From Basidiobolus meristosporus CBS 931.73 (Eukaryota; Basidiobolomycota; Basidiobolomycetes; Basidiobolales; Basidiobolaceae): DNA of 64,000 nucleotides. Shown in pieces: positions 10,989 through 21,129 of this stretch. The stretch spans positions 62,001-126,000 of the forward strand of contig MCFE01000103.1 of NCBI GenBank assembly GCA_002104905.1, written 5' to 3'. Numbering within the stretch: the first letter of the stretch is position 1; each line of letters begins with the position of its first letter. The translations under genes and the position numbers were made by a program. Under the pieces are notes generated by a model. It was not told the DNA's origin and made no database searches. It saw nothing but the letters and a program-made list of their open reading frames with translations.

Positions 10989-11351
10989 AATATTGGACTA
11001 TTTGGTATCATTCAGCAGCTAAAAATTTACTTAACAATTCTAGGCTAGTCTTAGTCACTGTAGGACTCATTTACTGCCTTTACTTCGCCACTTTCTCCAG
11101 ATATATGATCTTATGATTATTCCCCTATAGTCAGGATCAAATTAGCACTATTACCAAACATTATGTACTAACCCTGAAACTGTTACAGAATGCTCCTGAA
11201 TATTGAGAAACCCTCCCTACTTAGTGTTGCAGCTGTATTACTTCTACAAAGGTATAAATACTGAGCTTCTTTATGAATAAACAACAGTTCAACTATTATC
11301 ACTATTTCTTGATAAGTTCCTTATATCCAAATCACTTCTTAAATTGCAACA
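10983..11351 (+). repeat. 3' LTR of intact copia
   Basis: It is identical by eye to the 5' LTR. The preceding GAGGGGGAG (about 10974-10982) is the polypurine tract and is also coding. The 5-bp duplication ATAAC follows at 11352-11356. Confidence 0.95.
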
Positions 11352-11539
11352 ATAACCTGCTATCTACCAGATTGGAATTTAGCTTGTTCAGTTCCTATGT
11401 GTGGACACATGGGGACTTATCAGGAGACAGTTATTTAGAGCACTTAGGAATGGTACACTGATATTTCTCTTGGTGGTAATACAATACAATTCCTCTACCC
11501 AAGTTCTCCAGAAAGTACTGAATCTTCTGAAACATAAGG
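11352..11539 (+). pseudogene. G1 gypsy relic resuming after the copia insertion
   Basis: It continues the interrupted element: the reading (LLSTRLEFSL ... then a shifted frame with RALRNGT, FLLVV, LQKVLNLLK) parallels LLPARLDFNL, RALRKGT, FLMAV and PQKVQTLLK in the - strand copy at about 13240-13060. It stops abruptly at about 11539, before the RT proper, where a - strand G1 copy begins. Confidence 0.85.
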
Positions 11540-11991
11540 GCAATAGGCAACAGGGCTTCCATCAACAATTTGATATAGTGTTTCATCCTGTACTACAAAT
11601 TTGCTGGCTTCATCACAGATTATCTTCTTGTTATCTTCATCCACCTCATTAGGAATGGCTTGGTCCTCCAAGTACTTTGGTAATAGGCTAGGTCAATCTG
11701 ATTCATGCACCAAGTTGAGTTATGCCACTTGTTCTTATCTTGATAAGGCATCAGCAATGGTGTTGTTTTTTCCAGGGCAGTAGACAGTCTCTAAGTCAAA
11801 TTGCTGAATGTATTCACTCCATCTTGTCATTCTTCTAGTGAGTACTTTCTGAGTAAACATACACTTGAGGGAGGCATGATCAGTCTTTACAGTGCATTTG
11901 ACTCCTTCAATATAGCATTACCATGTCTTCAGACAGTGTTTTATAGCCGGCATCTCCTTCTCATGTACCAGATGGTTTTGTTCTGCTAAGT

Positions 11992-13005
11992 TCAGTTTCT
12001 TGGATTCAAAGGCAACAGGGTAGTTCTTCCCTTGTGTTCTAGACTCAACACTCCACCAATTGCATAATCTGAAGCATCCATGCACAGAGTAAACTCTTTT
12101 CTGAAGGCAGGTATTCTTAAGCTTGGTAGTTTAGCAAGTTCATTCTTGAGCATCTGAAAGGCAGTCTCACAAGCTATGTCCCACTTATAGGTGTTGTCTT
12201 TCTTGAGGATATTAGTTAAAGGGGCTGCAATACTTGCAAAGGACTTGACAAATCTCCAATAATGGGAAACCATTCCAAGGAATGATCTGAGCTCTGATAT
12301 GCTATGGGGCTGCTTCAGGTTCTTGATAGCTTCAACCTTCTGAGGGTCTAAGGTCACTCCTGTGCTAGTCACTATGTGTCCCAGGTATTCAATGTGTTCC
12401 TTGAAGAATTCACACTTGTCTAGCTTGCCATAATGCTTGTTCTCTCTTAGCTTCTTCAAGACCTTTTCAATGTGCACCACGTGATCCTCTTCTGTCTTGC
12501 TGTATAACAATATGACATCCAGGTAGATTATCACAAACTTGTCTAAGTACTCCTGGAAGATGGTCTGCATCAGTGTCATGAATGTTGCAGGGGCATTGGT
12601 GAGGCCAAAACTCATTACTAAGTACTTGTAATGTCCATATCTGGTCCTGAATGCTGTCTTACGGATGTCTTCTGGCTTCACCCTAATCTGGTTGTATCCT
12701 GACATGAGGTCAATCTTGCTGAATATAGTGGCTCCATTGAGTTGGTCCAAAAGCTCATCAATCCAAGGTATGGGGTACTTATTCTTCACAGTAACTGAGT
12801 TGAGGGCTCTGTAGTCAATACACATCCTAGGAGCTCCATTCTTCTTCTCCACAAAAAGAACTGGTGCCCCCCAAGGTGACTTGCTGGGTCTGATATATCC
12901 TTGCTCCAGTAACTGATCTATTTGTCTCTTTATCTCTTCCAACTCCAATGGACTCATTCTGCAAGGTGTCTCACTCACTAGGGGGCTATCTCCTGTTAAT
13001 GGCAT
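11992..13005 (-). pseudogene. G1 gypsy reverse transcriptase / RNase H start
   Basis: An open frame of 337 codons. It has [20 protein letters not shown] (RT entry), [33 protein letters not shown], and then the catalytic box as IIYLDVILLYSK: the second Asp of the usual YLDD is Val. LGHIV and YWRFVKSF follow, then RNase H (CMDASDYAIGGVL). It overlaps the upstream protease frame by 20 bases in a different frame. With the catalytic Asp gone and the 3' part truncated, it should be inactive as RT. Confidence 0.9.
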
Positions 13006-13909
13006 GATCTACATCTCTGACAGGTGGTAGGCTTACAAGTTTGTCTGGAAATACATCTGAATATTCCTTCAAAAGAGTCTGGACCTTTTGGGGTACTGGT
13101 GTAGAGGAATCCTCCAGTAAAACTGCCATAAGGAACATATGGGTGCCTTTTCTTAGTGCTCTACAGAACTGTGTCTTGCTAAGCTCACTTGTTTCCCGCA
13201 CACTGGAGTTGACCAAGTTAAAATCCAGTCTAGCAGGTAATAGCCCGTAGGTCTTGTTGTCCTTGTGTATCTGAGTAGCATGGGTTCTCCAGTTGATTGA
13301 TGGATTACAACAAAATAGCCAGGTTTTCCCAGGTACAAGGTCAAACTTGCAGCTCCCAGATATATAGGCCTGTAGATCTTCTTCATAGTCATTGATCTCC
13401 ATCCTTACTGGCTGAGTAATACGGATGATTATGTGAGAGTTCCCATCAGTTGTTGAGACTGAAGTTGATTTGGTGGGTTCCAAGTTGATTCCAGCTTTCA
13501 AAGCAAATTGCTCTGACATGTACTCATGCAATGCTGCTGAGTCAATCATGATTTTGGCAGGTACTCCATGGATTACTCCATCCAAGTATAATAGCTTTCC
13601 TGAGTTTGAGGTCATCAGGGAAATGTACTCTTCTGTCATATGGAAGGTGAGTTCTGAGTCTTCTTCAAGTGCAGCCTCCATATTACTTTGCTCCAGAGCA
13701 TCAATATACTCATAGGTTCTTAATGGCTGGGGTCCAATTCTTCTCTGAGGGCAGTACTTTGCAATATGTCCCTGCTGGTGGCAATTAAAGCAAAGTTCTT
13801 TCTTCTTACATTCTTCTGAGGTAGGATTCTTCTGTATAGCATCTATTTCCATTGGCACTGCTTCTGATTGTCTTCTTTCATAGTGATTGTGGCCTCTTTG
13901 ATTAGTCAT
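12986..13909 (-). pseudogene. G1 gypsy Gag C-terminus, zinc knuckle and protease
   Basis: 307 codons. A CCHC knuckle (CFNCHQQGHIAKYCPQ) lies near residues 40-55, then an aspartic-protease-like segment (KIMIDSAALHEYMSEQFA, near residue 120; the usual DSG/DTG reads DSA), ending near EYSDVFPDKLVSLPP, the usual junction to RT. Further gag continues upstream through frameshifts to about 14980. Confidence 0.85.
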
Positions 13910-14348
13910 TGTGGGCTTCCCACTCTAAACATAGCTGAGTCATAGTCAATGGCAATCTTGATGACTTCTTCAATAGTCTGAGATATTTAATAATTCACTT
14001 CCTTACAAGTTTTTTCTTTCAACCAATCAATAAAGTATTCCACTTGATCCAGAGGGTCCATTCTTTCATTTTGCTCAATTAGTCATCTATATTCATAGAT
14101 GTACTCTTGGACCATTCCTTTCTGTCTGAGTGTCTTCAACTTTCTTCTTAGCAGTGTCTGTTGGTGTCAGGGCCCAAAGGCATCCTGAGTTTCTGACACA
14201 AACCTATACCATAGATAGATTGTAGAGCATCCCATCATGGTGGCTTAACTGATCATGTTATGGTACCACTGTAAAGCTGCGTCTGCCAGGTAAGAGGCTG
14301 CATTATGTTACTTGCTTTCTGGAGTAATTCCCTTAGCCTTGAAGCTTC
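13910..14348 (-). pseudogene. G1 gypsy gag, middle part, broken
   Basis: This joins the gag start (14719-14991) to the zinc-knuckle frame. No long frame remains; stops occur in all frames. On the - strand it keeps short recognisable pieces of a gag capsid (for example a QWYHNMIS-like stretch near 14260). It is split from its 5' end by the solo LTR at 14349-14718. Confidence 0.6.
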
Positions 14349-14718
14349 TGTTGCAATTTTAAGAAGTGATTTGGATATAAGGAACTTATCAAGAAATAGT
14401 GATAATAGCTGAACTGTTGTTTATTCATAAAGAAGTTCAGTATATATACCTTTGTAGAAGTAATACAGCTGCAACACTAAGTAGGGAGGGTTTCTCAATA
14501 TTCAGGAGCATTCTGTAACAGTTTCAGGGTTAGTACATAATGTTTGGTAATAGTGCTAATTTGATCCTGACTATAGGGGAATAATCATAAGATCATATAT
14601 CTAGAGAAAGTGGCAAAGTTAAGGCAGTAAATGAGTCCTACAGTGACTAAGACTAGCCTAGAATTGTTAAGTAAATTTTTAGCTGCTGAATGATACCAAA
14701 TAGTCCAATATTTCAACA
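14349..14718 (-). repeat. Solo copia (C1) LTR with TSD GCTTC
   Basis: A full-length inverted copy of the 369-bp copia LTR (starts TGTTGCAATTTTAAG, ends ATATTTCAACA on the + strand). Perfect 5-bp direct repeats GCTTC flank it at 14344-14348 and 14719-14723. No internal copia sequence is left, so it formed by LTR-LTR recombination after insertion into gypsy gag. It is very close in sequence to the intact element. Confidence 0.95.
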
Positions 14719-14991
14719 GCTTCTTCAATCTGGAAGAGCCAAGTTCCTCAGTTTTCATTGACTCTACCATGGTACTTGTTGACTTTCACACTGAAGTTGC
14801 TCTTGATAGGGTTTTGCTGGCTTTTGGCTGTGGTAGTCATTACTTGTTGTTGCTGGCTAAGAATCTGGAGTACCTGTTGCTGCTGGGCCAGGATTTGCTG
14901 CATAGCATTCTTCCATTCTTGATTTTTGGATATCTTGAGAAAGGCTTCTTCTTTCTTCAGGAGGAAGGTCTCTGGTTATTGCTGCTACCAA
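14719..14991 (-). pseudogene. G1 gypsy gag 5' end and primer-binding site
   Basis: Directly after the LTR end (14992) the - strand reads T then TGGTAGCAGC (14990-14981), a primer site complementary to a tRNA ending GCTGCTACCA; initiator tRNA-Met ends in GCUACCA in several eukaryotes. Downstream the gag start is readable: a Q-rich segment (MQQILAQQQQVLQILSQQQQ), then KVNKYHGRVNEN and GTWLFQIEEA, a capsid-like start. Confidence 0.75.
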
Positions 14992-15359
14992 TGTTACAAG
15001 TCTTGGTATAAGAGTTGTAGAGGAATAGGGAGTTTAGCTAGTATTGTATTCACTAAAACTTGAACTGATATTTATTGAGGTTCCAGCAGCTCCTTATATA
15101 CATTTTGCCTGATCAATTCCTGCCTAATTGTATTTCCTAATGTAGGATGTGGCTGATGACTCATTTGATTGCATCCTCATCACCCAATAAGATCTTACTT
15201 GATATGTCTATTTCTCTCTGATAAGGATCTGCTGGTTCATTTGCTGACCAATGCTACTGATTTGATAAATAATACTGATATACTGATAACCTAAGCATAT
15301 ACTAATTGATTTGACTAAAAACTGATCTAACTTAAATATTCAAGCGGCAGATCATAACA
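14992..15359 (-). repeat. 5' LTR of the - strand G1 gypsy element
   Basis: It reads TGTTACAAGTCTTGG at its left and GCAGATCATAACA at its right on the + strand, 368 bp, the inverse of 1272-1639 with intact TG...CA ends. Its right edge meets gypsy RT sequence on the opposite strand with no spacer. Confidence 0.92.
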
Positions 15360-17485
15360 CTTAGGCAAGTTTGTGGTAATATTCCTAGATGACATAATAA
15401 TACACAGCAAGACAGAGGAGGCCCACTTGATGCACATCAAATTGGTCTTAAAGAATCAAACAGTGAACAAGCTAAATGGCAAGCTAGCAAAGTGTTAGTT
15501 CTTCAATGAACACATTGAGTATATGAGACACATAGTACTAGCACAGGTGTGACCTTGGACCCCAAGCAAGTGGAAGTTATCAACAATCTGAAGCAGCTCT
15601 ACAGCATTTCAGAGCTCATATCATATCTTGGAATGGTTTTTTTTTATTGGAGGTTTGTCAAGTCCTTTGCAAGTATTACAGCCCATATGACTGATATCCT
15701 CAAGAAACAAAACATTTTGAAGTGGGACATAGCCTGTGAGACTGCATTTCAGATGCTGAAGAATGACCTTGTCAAGCTGCTTAGCCTAGGAATATCTGAC
15801 TTTAGATTAGAGTTCACTCTCTGCACATACACTTCAAATTGTGCCATTGGTGGAGTACTTAACCAGGAACCTGAGGCAGAGGAATAACCAGCTGCTTTTG
15901 AAATCAAGTAACTGAATCCAGCAGCACAAAACTCTCCTGTGCATGAGAAGGAGATTCTTGTCACAATACACAACCTGAATAAATGGAGATATCACATTAA
16001 AGAGTTACTTGCACTGTGCCAAATGCAAAGCCTGCTCATGCCATACTCTAGTATGCATTACTCAGAGAGAACTATCCAGAAGAATAACAGGATGGCTGGA
16101 ATGCATTCAATAACTTGACCTGGAGGTTGTGTACTTCCCTGGGAAAATAAAACAAGTGCCAACACCTTATCAATATTAAAAGTTGCACAACTCAACCTGG
16201 TACATGAATCAGATTGGCCAAGCCTGTTGCCAAAGTAATTGGAGGACTAAGCCATTCCTAATGTGGTAGATGAAGATATCAATACAATCTTAAAGGATGA
16301 AGCTAGTAAATTTGTAGCACAGGATGGAACACTCTACCAAGTTGTTGATGGAGGCCCTTTTGACTATTGCCCCTATGTTGCTCATCTAGACTTAGCACAC
16401 AAGCTACACAATGATATGGACACCCTGCAATTCAAGAAATCTGTAGCCTAGTAAAAGCTAGTGCATGGCAGCCCAGAATGAAACAAGATATTGAGTAGCT
16501 GGTACAAGCATGCCCAAGTTGCCAAATCACCTCAGTTCAACCACAGATAATTGCTGAACTCTTTCCCTTGGAACCTGCAAGACTATTTGAGAGATAGAAA
16601 AATCACTTTATTGAAAGACTGCCCACTACTAAAACAAGCAATTGGCGGACTTTAGTAGAAATTAACCACTCTACCAAGTTGCTAATGGCTAGAACTTCAC
16701 CAGTAGCCAGTGAGCAACAAGTTGCAAGTTTCATCTACTCTGAGATCCTGATGGAGTTTGGATGCCCAGTGGAAATTTTGTCTGACAGAGGAGCAAGCTT
16801 TATGACAAGTCCATTGAAAGCCTACCTGCAAATGCAGCTGATCAAGCATCTAAAAACTTTGGCATGTCACAATAGTACTTTGGTCACTGAGCAGTTCAAA
16901 GGATTATTTAGAAAGTGCTGGTTAAGCATAAAAATGAAGCTGGAGGTAAATGGGGTGAAAATCTTGACCAAGGACTGTTTGCCTGCAGAGTTAGAGTGCA
17001 CAGCACTACCTAACAATTGCCATTTTACCCAGTGTATGGATGTGAGCCCAGAATTTCATGATATCTAACACAGCCAAAACTCACTGAAACTTGGTGGATG
17101 AGCTCAGTCAGTCTAGTAGAAACCAACAACTGGAACAAGTATGTCATGAGGCAGAGGCCAAAATCCCTCAAAGTGCAGAAGAGATGCAGCACAGAGTTGA
17201 TATGACTATGTCACCAGAGACTATGACAGTTGAGAACTTTCTATTGCCAAGAAATAACACTTGCAAGAACTAAGAGCCACAATGAAAAGGATGATTCAAA
17301 ATCATCTGAACAGTGTTCATTTGCAACTTACTAGTTAGAAGACAATCAAGGAAATATCCATGAAGATCTAGTTCATACCTACAGGCTCAAGCTTGCAAGA
17401 CTTACTGACAAAGCTAAGCCATCACAATACTGGAACCAAAAGAAAAGAGATTCAGAAGAGCCCTTCCAGCTTTGGTGTGGAAGAA
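15360..17485 (+). pseudogene. G1 gypsy RT end, RNase H and integrase, decayed
   Basis: It starts inside RT just before the catalytic box (VVIFLDDIIIHSKT, so this copy keeps the Asp pair) and continues with IEYM, LGMVFFYWRFVKSF and an RNase H segment (15549-15887). The integrase head (16263-16451) and core (SDRGASF near 16778, second Asp kept) follow, then the C-terminal tail (17091-17273). Stops and frameshifts are frequent. It belongs to the same insertion as 6218-6665 and 11352-11539. Its 3' LTR follows. Confidence 0.88.
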
Positions 17486-17840
17486 TGTAATAATTTATTT
17501 TCTGAATGTTCAAGCTATATCAAGTTTTAGTAAAATCAATTAGTTATATTTTAGCCTATTGGTATATTAGTATTTCTATACTATCAGTAATTTGGATCAT
17601 CAGATCCTGATCAGAAAGAAATAGTTGTATTGAGTAAGATCTAATTGGGTGTTGATGATGCAACTAAATGAGTCATCAGCCACAACCTACATTAGGAAAT
17701 ACAATTAGTCAGCAATAGATCAAGCTAAATCAATATCAGGAGCTGCTGGAACTTCAATAAATATTGGTTTAACTCTTGGTGAATACAATTCCAGCTAAAC
17801 CCCCTATTCCTCTAGAACTTGTATATCAAGACTTGTAGCA
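17486..17840 (+). repeat. 3' LTR of the interrupted + strand G1 element
   Basis: It begins TGTAATAATTTATTTTC and ends AAGACTTGTAGCA, colinear with the 1272-1639 LTR but more diverged. It closes the oldest element of this nest. Confidence 0.85.
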
Positions 17841-18389
17841 TTATTTCACCTACTATGCTGGAGAAAGTTCATTTTTGCTATTGATTTGAGATAAGTGTTG
17901 TGCATAATGTAAATGGAGGCAGAAACACTGAACACAAGCATATGACTCTTGAAACTAAGGTGTGTGACATGTTACAAGAATGCATGGCATTATAGTAGTC
18001 CACTCATACCACTGGTACAGGTCTTGATAAAGAGTAGTGTAGGAATAGAGAGTTTAGTGTTGAAATATTAATGAGTTGTATTAGAAGTGAACTGGAGAAT
18101 TAGAAAATTTACAGGATATTCACTATTTGATTCATTGAGTTGCAAAACCACTTGTGTACTAATTGCAAACTATATAAATATGACTATTTTGGTCATTGTC
18201 AGGGGAATCTCAGGAGTACATGTGTGAAGTTTAGCCAATATCAATAGGTTCCTGATTTTCCTGAAGTGCTATTCTTCAACAATTCCTAATAGATAGTAAT
18301 TATATTACAAGCTTATTTCTAAGTTATTACTTGGAGATATGTCATTTAACAACATGCTAGTTCTTAATAGACTCACAGTTAGGTGGACT
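17841..18389. repeat. Relics: foldback arm, G1 LTR stub, L3-like LTR
   Basis: 17846-18010 is a degraded copy of the arm of the 35090-35820 foldback (shared words GTTGTGCATAATGT, GCATGGCA). 18011-18055 matches the end of a G1 LTR in inverse orientation (CAGGTCTTGATAAAGAG, AATAGAGAGTTTAG). From 18056 the words ATTAGAAGTGAACTGGAGAA resemble the L3 LTR at 44020. No gene is seen. Confidence 0.55.
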
Positions 18390-19850
18390 CCTAATTATTT
18401 CAATATTGAGTAAATCACTGCTGTGCTAATCAATATGTTTCCAAGATACTCAGGATGTTCCTCAACACACTGCCACTTTGCTAGATTGCCATATAGCTTG
18501 CTCTCTCAGCTTCTTCAAGACCTTTTAATGTGCATTAAGTGGTCCTCTTCTGTCATGCTGTAAATCAACTTGCCTTCTTGGTAGATTACCACAAGCCACT
18601 CTAAGTACTTCTGAAAAATGGTTTGAATCAATGATATGAATGTTGCAGGAGCATTGGTGTGGCCAAAACTGATAATCAAGCACTTATACTGTCCATATCT
18701 GGTCCTGAATGATGTCTGGGTGATATTTTCTGGTTTCACCCTTATCTGATTGTATCCTGACATGCGGTCAAACATGCTGAATATGGTGGCTTGGTGAAGT
18801 TGGTCCAAGGGATGGGGTACTGATTATTCACATTAACTGAGCTAAGGGCTCTGTAGTCAATGCACATCCTGAGTGATCTGTCCTTCTTCCTCACAAAAAG
18901 CACTTGTGCTCCCAAAGGTGACTTGCTGGGCCTGATGTATACATGCTCCAATTGTAGTTCAATTTGTCTCTTGATCTCTTTCAATTCTAATAGACTCATC
19001 CTGCAAGGTATCATATTCACTGATGGGCTATCTCCTATGTCAATGGCATGATCCACACCTCTGAATGGTGGTAGACTCACAAGCTCCACTGGAAACACAT
19101 TCAAGTCTTCTCTAAGCTGAGCCTGTACTTTCTGGAGAATTGGAGTAGATGAATCCTTGCCTGGTAGGTAGTAGCTCATAGGTCTGGTTGACTATTTTGA
19201 TCTGAGTGGCATGAGTTATCCCATTGATTAAAGGACTACAAGTTAATGGCCATGCTTTTACTAGTACCAGGTCATATTTGCAGTTTGCAAAAAGGTAGGT
19301 TCATAGGTCTTCATAATAGTATTTTATCTTTGTACTTTCTGGCTTAGTAATATGGTTGCTGATGTGAGCGTTCCCACCAGCTGTTGAGATTGAAGCTGAT
19401 TAAGTAGTTTCCCAATTGATTCCAACATTCAGGTAACTTGTTCTGATATTTACTTGTGTGATGCCTCTAAGTCAACCATAATCTTAGTAGGTACCCCATG
19501 GATTACTCCATTCAAATATTATGGTTTTTCTGAGCTGGAGGTTATTTGGGATAAGTATATTTCTGTCATATGGAAGGGGAGCTTGCAGTCTTCTTCATGC
19601 TCACCCTTGACTTCAACACACTCTTGGGCTTCAATTTGATTGAAGGTTACTGCCTACTGATGTCCTTTTTTTCCCTGAGGGGAGTACTTTGAGATGTGCC
19701 CATGCAGAGTACAGTTGAAATAAAGACCTTTCTTCTTGCATTCCTGCAGGCTGAGATTCCTCTGCATAGTATCTATTACCATTGGCAGTACTTCTAGTTG
19801 TCTCTTTTCATAGTGATTATAGCTCTCCTGATCAGTAAGGGAAGTCAATC
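18390..19850 (-). pseudogene. G1 gypsy RT-protease-gag fragment
   Basis: Read leftward from 19850: a zinc knuckle that has lost two Cys (YFNCTLHGHISKYSPQ versus CFNCHQQGHIAKYCPQ), a broken protease, then RT with [10 protein letters not shown] and YNQIRVKPE. The catalytic box region reads IYQEGKLIYS, with no Asp pair. The fragment stops at about 18390, inside RT. No LTR is attached at either end. This is the most decayed G1 copy. Confidence 0.85.
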
Positions 19851-20149
19851 CTTTGTTGATAGATCTTCACTTCTACTGGTAGCACTTTCTTTTATTTATT
19901 AGATGTTGATCACTGCACCTATCTTTGACAGTTAGGGTTAGGCAGTACTTTTACACAACCATGGAATGTGCTTTTACACATGACCATCAGCAATTTCCTT
20001 GTGGGCAGCTAACTGACAATGGCCTGCTGGAAACAACACCAACATAGGAGCCTTTGATGGGTACAAGAATGTGTCAGTGCCTGACACTTCAGGCCAGTTT
20101 GGTAACATTGTCTGGAGTGTTTCAGCATGGTCAAGCTCCAGCATTGAAC
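19851..20149. other. Unassigned AT-rich spacer
   Basis: I see no ORF above background and no convincing match to the repeat families around it. Confidence 0.4.
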
Positions 20150-20660
20150 TCATTATAAGATGATGTTCTTAGTGCTGGTGTTTTGATAATAATAATGTGT
20201 GTAAATTATGGAGTAAATACCCTGGATCTCACACATTCAACAGCAATACCATCATGGAATTAGAATGGTCTTTTGGTCATATGCTGCCAGCCTCATGCCA
20301 GTTGTTCATTTGTACAATGTTTGTTGTAAGAAGCAACTCAAAATGATTTTGGAAATGAAATGGTAATAAATCCTCAAAACTCCATAACTAATTTTTGAGG
20401 AAACATACTACCACACTAGCCACAACTTCTCATAGCTTACTAGTACATGGATTACTGGGCTTAATATGCTTCATCAGATATTCTTGGCTTTTTTTCTATG
20501 GGTGTTATCTCATTGAATATTGGGATATGGCCAGGCCTATGCAGTGTGCTGCTGTTAGGGAAGGTAGGTTTGCAATCCATCAGTGAGCCTTCCTCAGCAA
20601 AGCTGTCACTCTGTGTGCCATATTCAGAAGGCTGAGGTAATATTAAAGGCATTGCAAACT
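20150..20660 (-). pseudogene. tnp2-like transposase fragment, copy A
   Basis: 20210-20290 matches the segment near 29790-29870 (GGAGTAAATACC, CTCACACATTCAACA), which is mid-transposase. 20461-20652 matches the amino end of the transposase in other copies (SDSFAEEGSLMDCKP, PGHIPIFNETTPIE-like). The pieces between are deleted. It lies head-to-head with the accessory gene starting near 21130, the arrangement seen in the other copies. Confidence 0.7.
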
Positions 20661-20864
20661 CACCTCACTAAGTTTGAGCAAGGTGACAAGTACAGCTAGG
20701 TACTAATATAGAAGTAGCAAGTGGCCAGCAAGATACTGTTACTAGAGTAGTGACTGATGAATGGCCAAATATGACTTATGTGGCAAAATATTAGCTGTGA
20801 TCCTTGTAACTCCAGCAAAGCTGTCTGCATGCTTAATGGCTGAAAGGCTTGCTAAAATAGCTAT

Positions 20865-21129
20865 ATGATCTATTTTTCTCCTCCTATGGCATTGAATCAA
20901 ACCAGTCATCTTCATGGGGCAAATATTTTAGCACTCAACAACATTGCACTATTGTATCACTTTTTGTCAAACTCATGTAAATTTAAGACAGTCTTGTATG
21001 AGAGAAATTGCACCTACTTGAAGATAAGATCCAATGATGACCCACCATAGTAAGCATTATCAATATAGTTGGGGCACCACATACACATATATATGTAGCT
21101 CTACTTTCCCTTTGGATTGACTCACTTCC
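20865..21129. promoter_or_regulatory. Shared upstream region of the divergent pair, copy A
   Basis: A conserved block, including ACACATATATATGTAGC, CCTTTGGATTGACTCACTTCC and the CTATGATAAG-type words, recurs at 40700-40880 and, inverted, at 31990-32180. In all three it lies between the transposase and accessory gene starts. It is likely a bidirectional promoter. Confidence 0.5.

Larger units (their letters stand above)
6666..11351 (+). mobile_element. Complete Ty1/copia retrotransposon (family C1)
   Basis: The 4686-bp element has two 369-bp LTRs (6666-7034 and 10983-11351) that I read as identical. It is flanked by a perfect 5-bp target duplication ATAAC at 6661-6665 and 11352-11356. It contains a primer-binding site, one uninterrupted gag-pol ORF and a G-rich polypurine tract. 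The insertion splits a G1 gypsy protease/RT region whose frame resumes at 11352. Identical LTRs and an intact ORF mean a recent, possibly still competent insertion. Decayed relatives lie at 3706-6217 and 14349-14718. Confidence 0.97.
11540..15359 (-). mobile_element. G1 gypsy element, truncated in integrase
   Basis: From right to left it holds a 5' LTR (15359-14992), primer site, gag (interrupted by a solo copia LTR), zinc knuckle, protease, RT, RNase H and the first bases of integrase, ending at 11540 in sequence equal to positions about 80-150 of the window. The 3' LTR is missing. Its 5' LTR abuts + strand G1 RT sequence at 15360, so it probably inserted in that element's RT and a later deletion removed its 3' end together with the RT amino end of the host copy. 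Confidence 0.88.
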
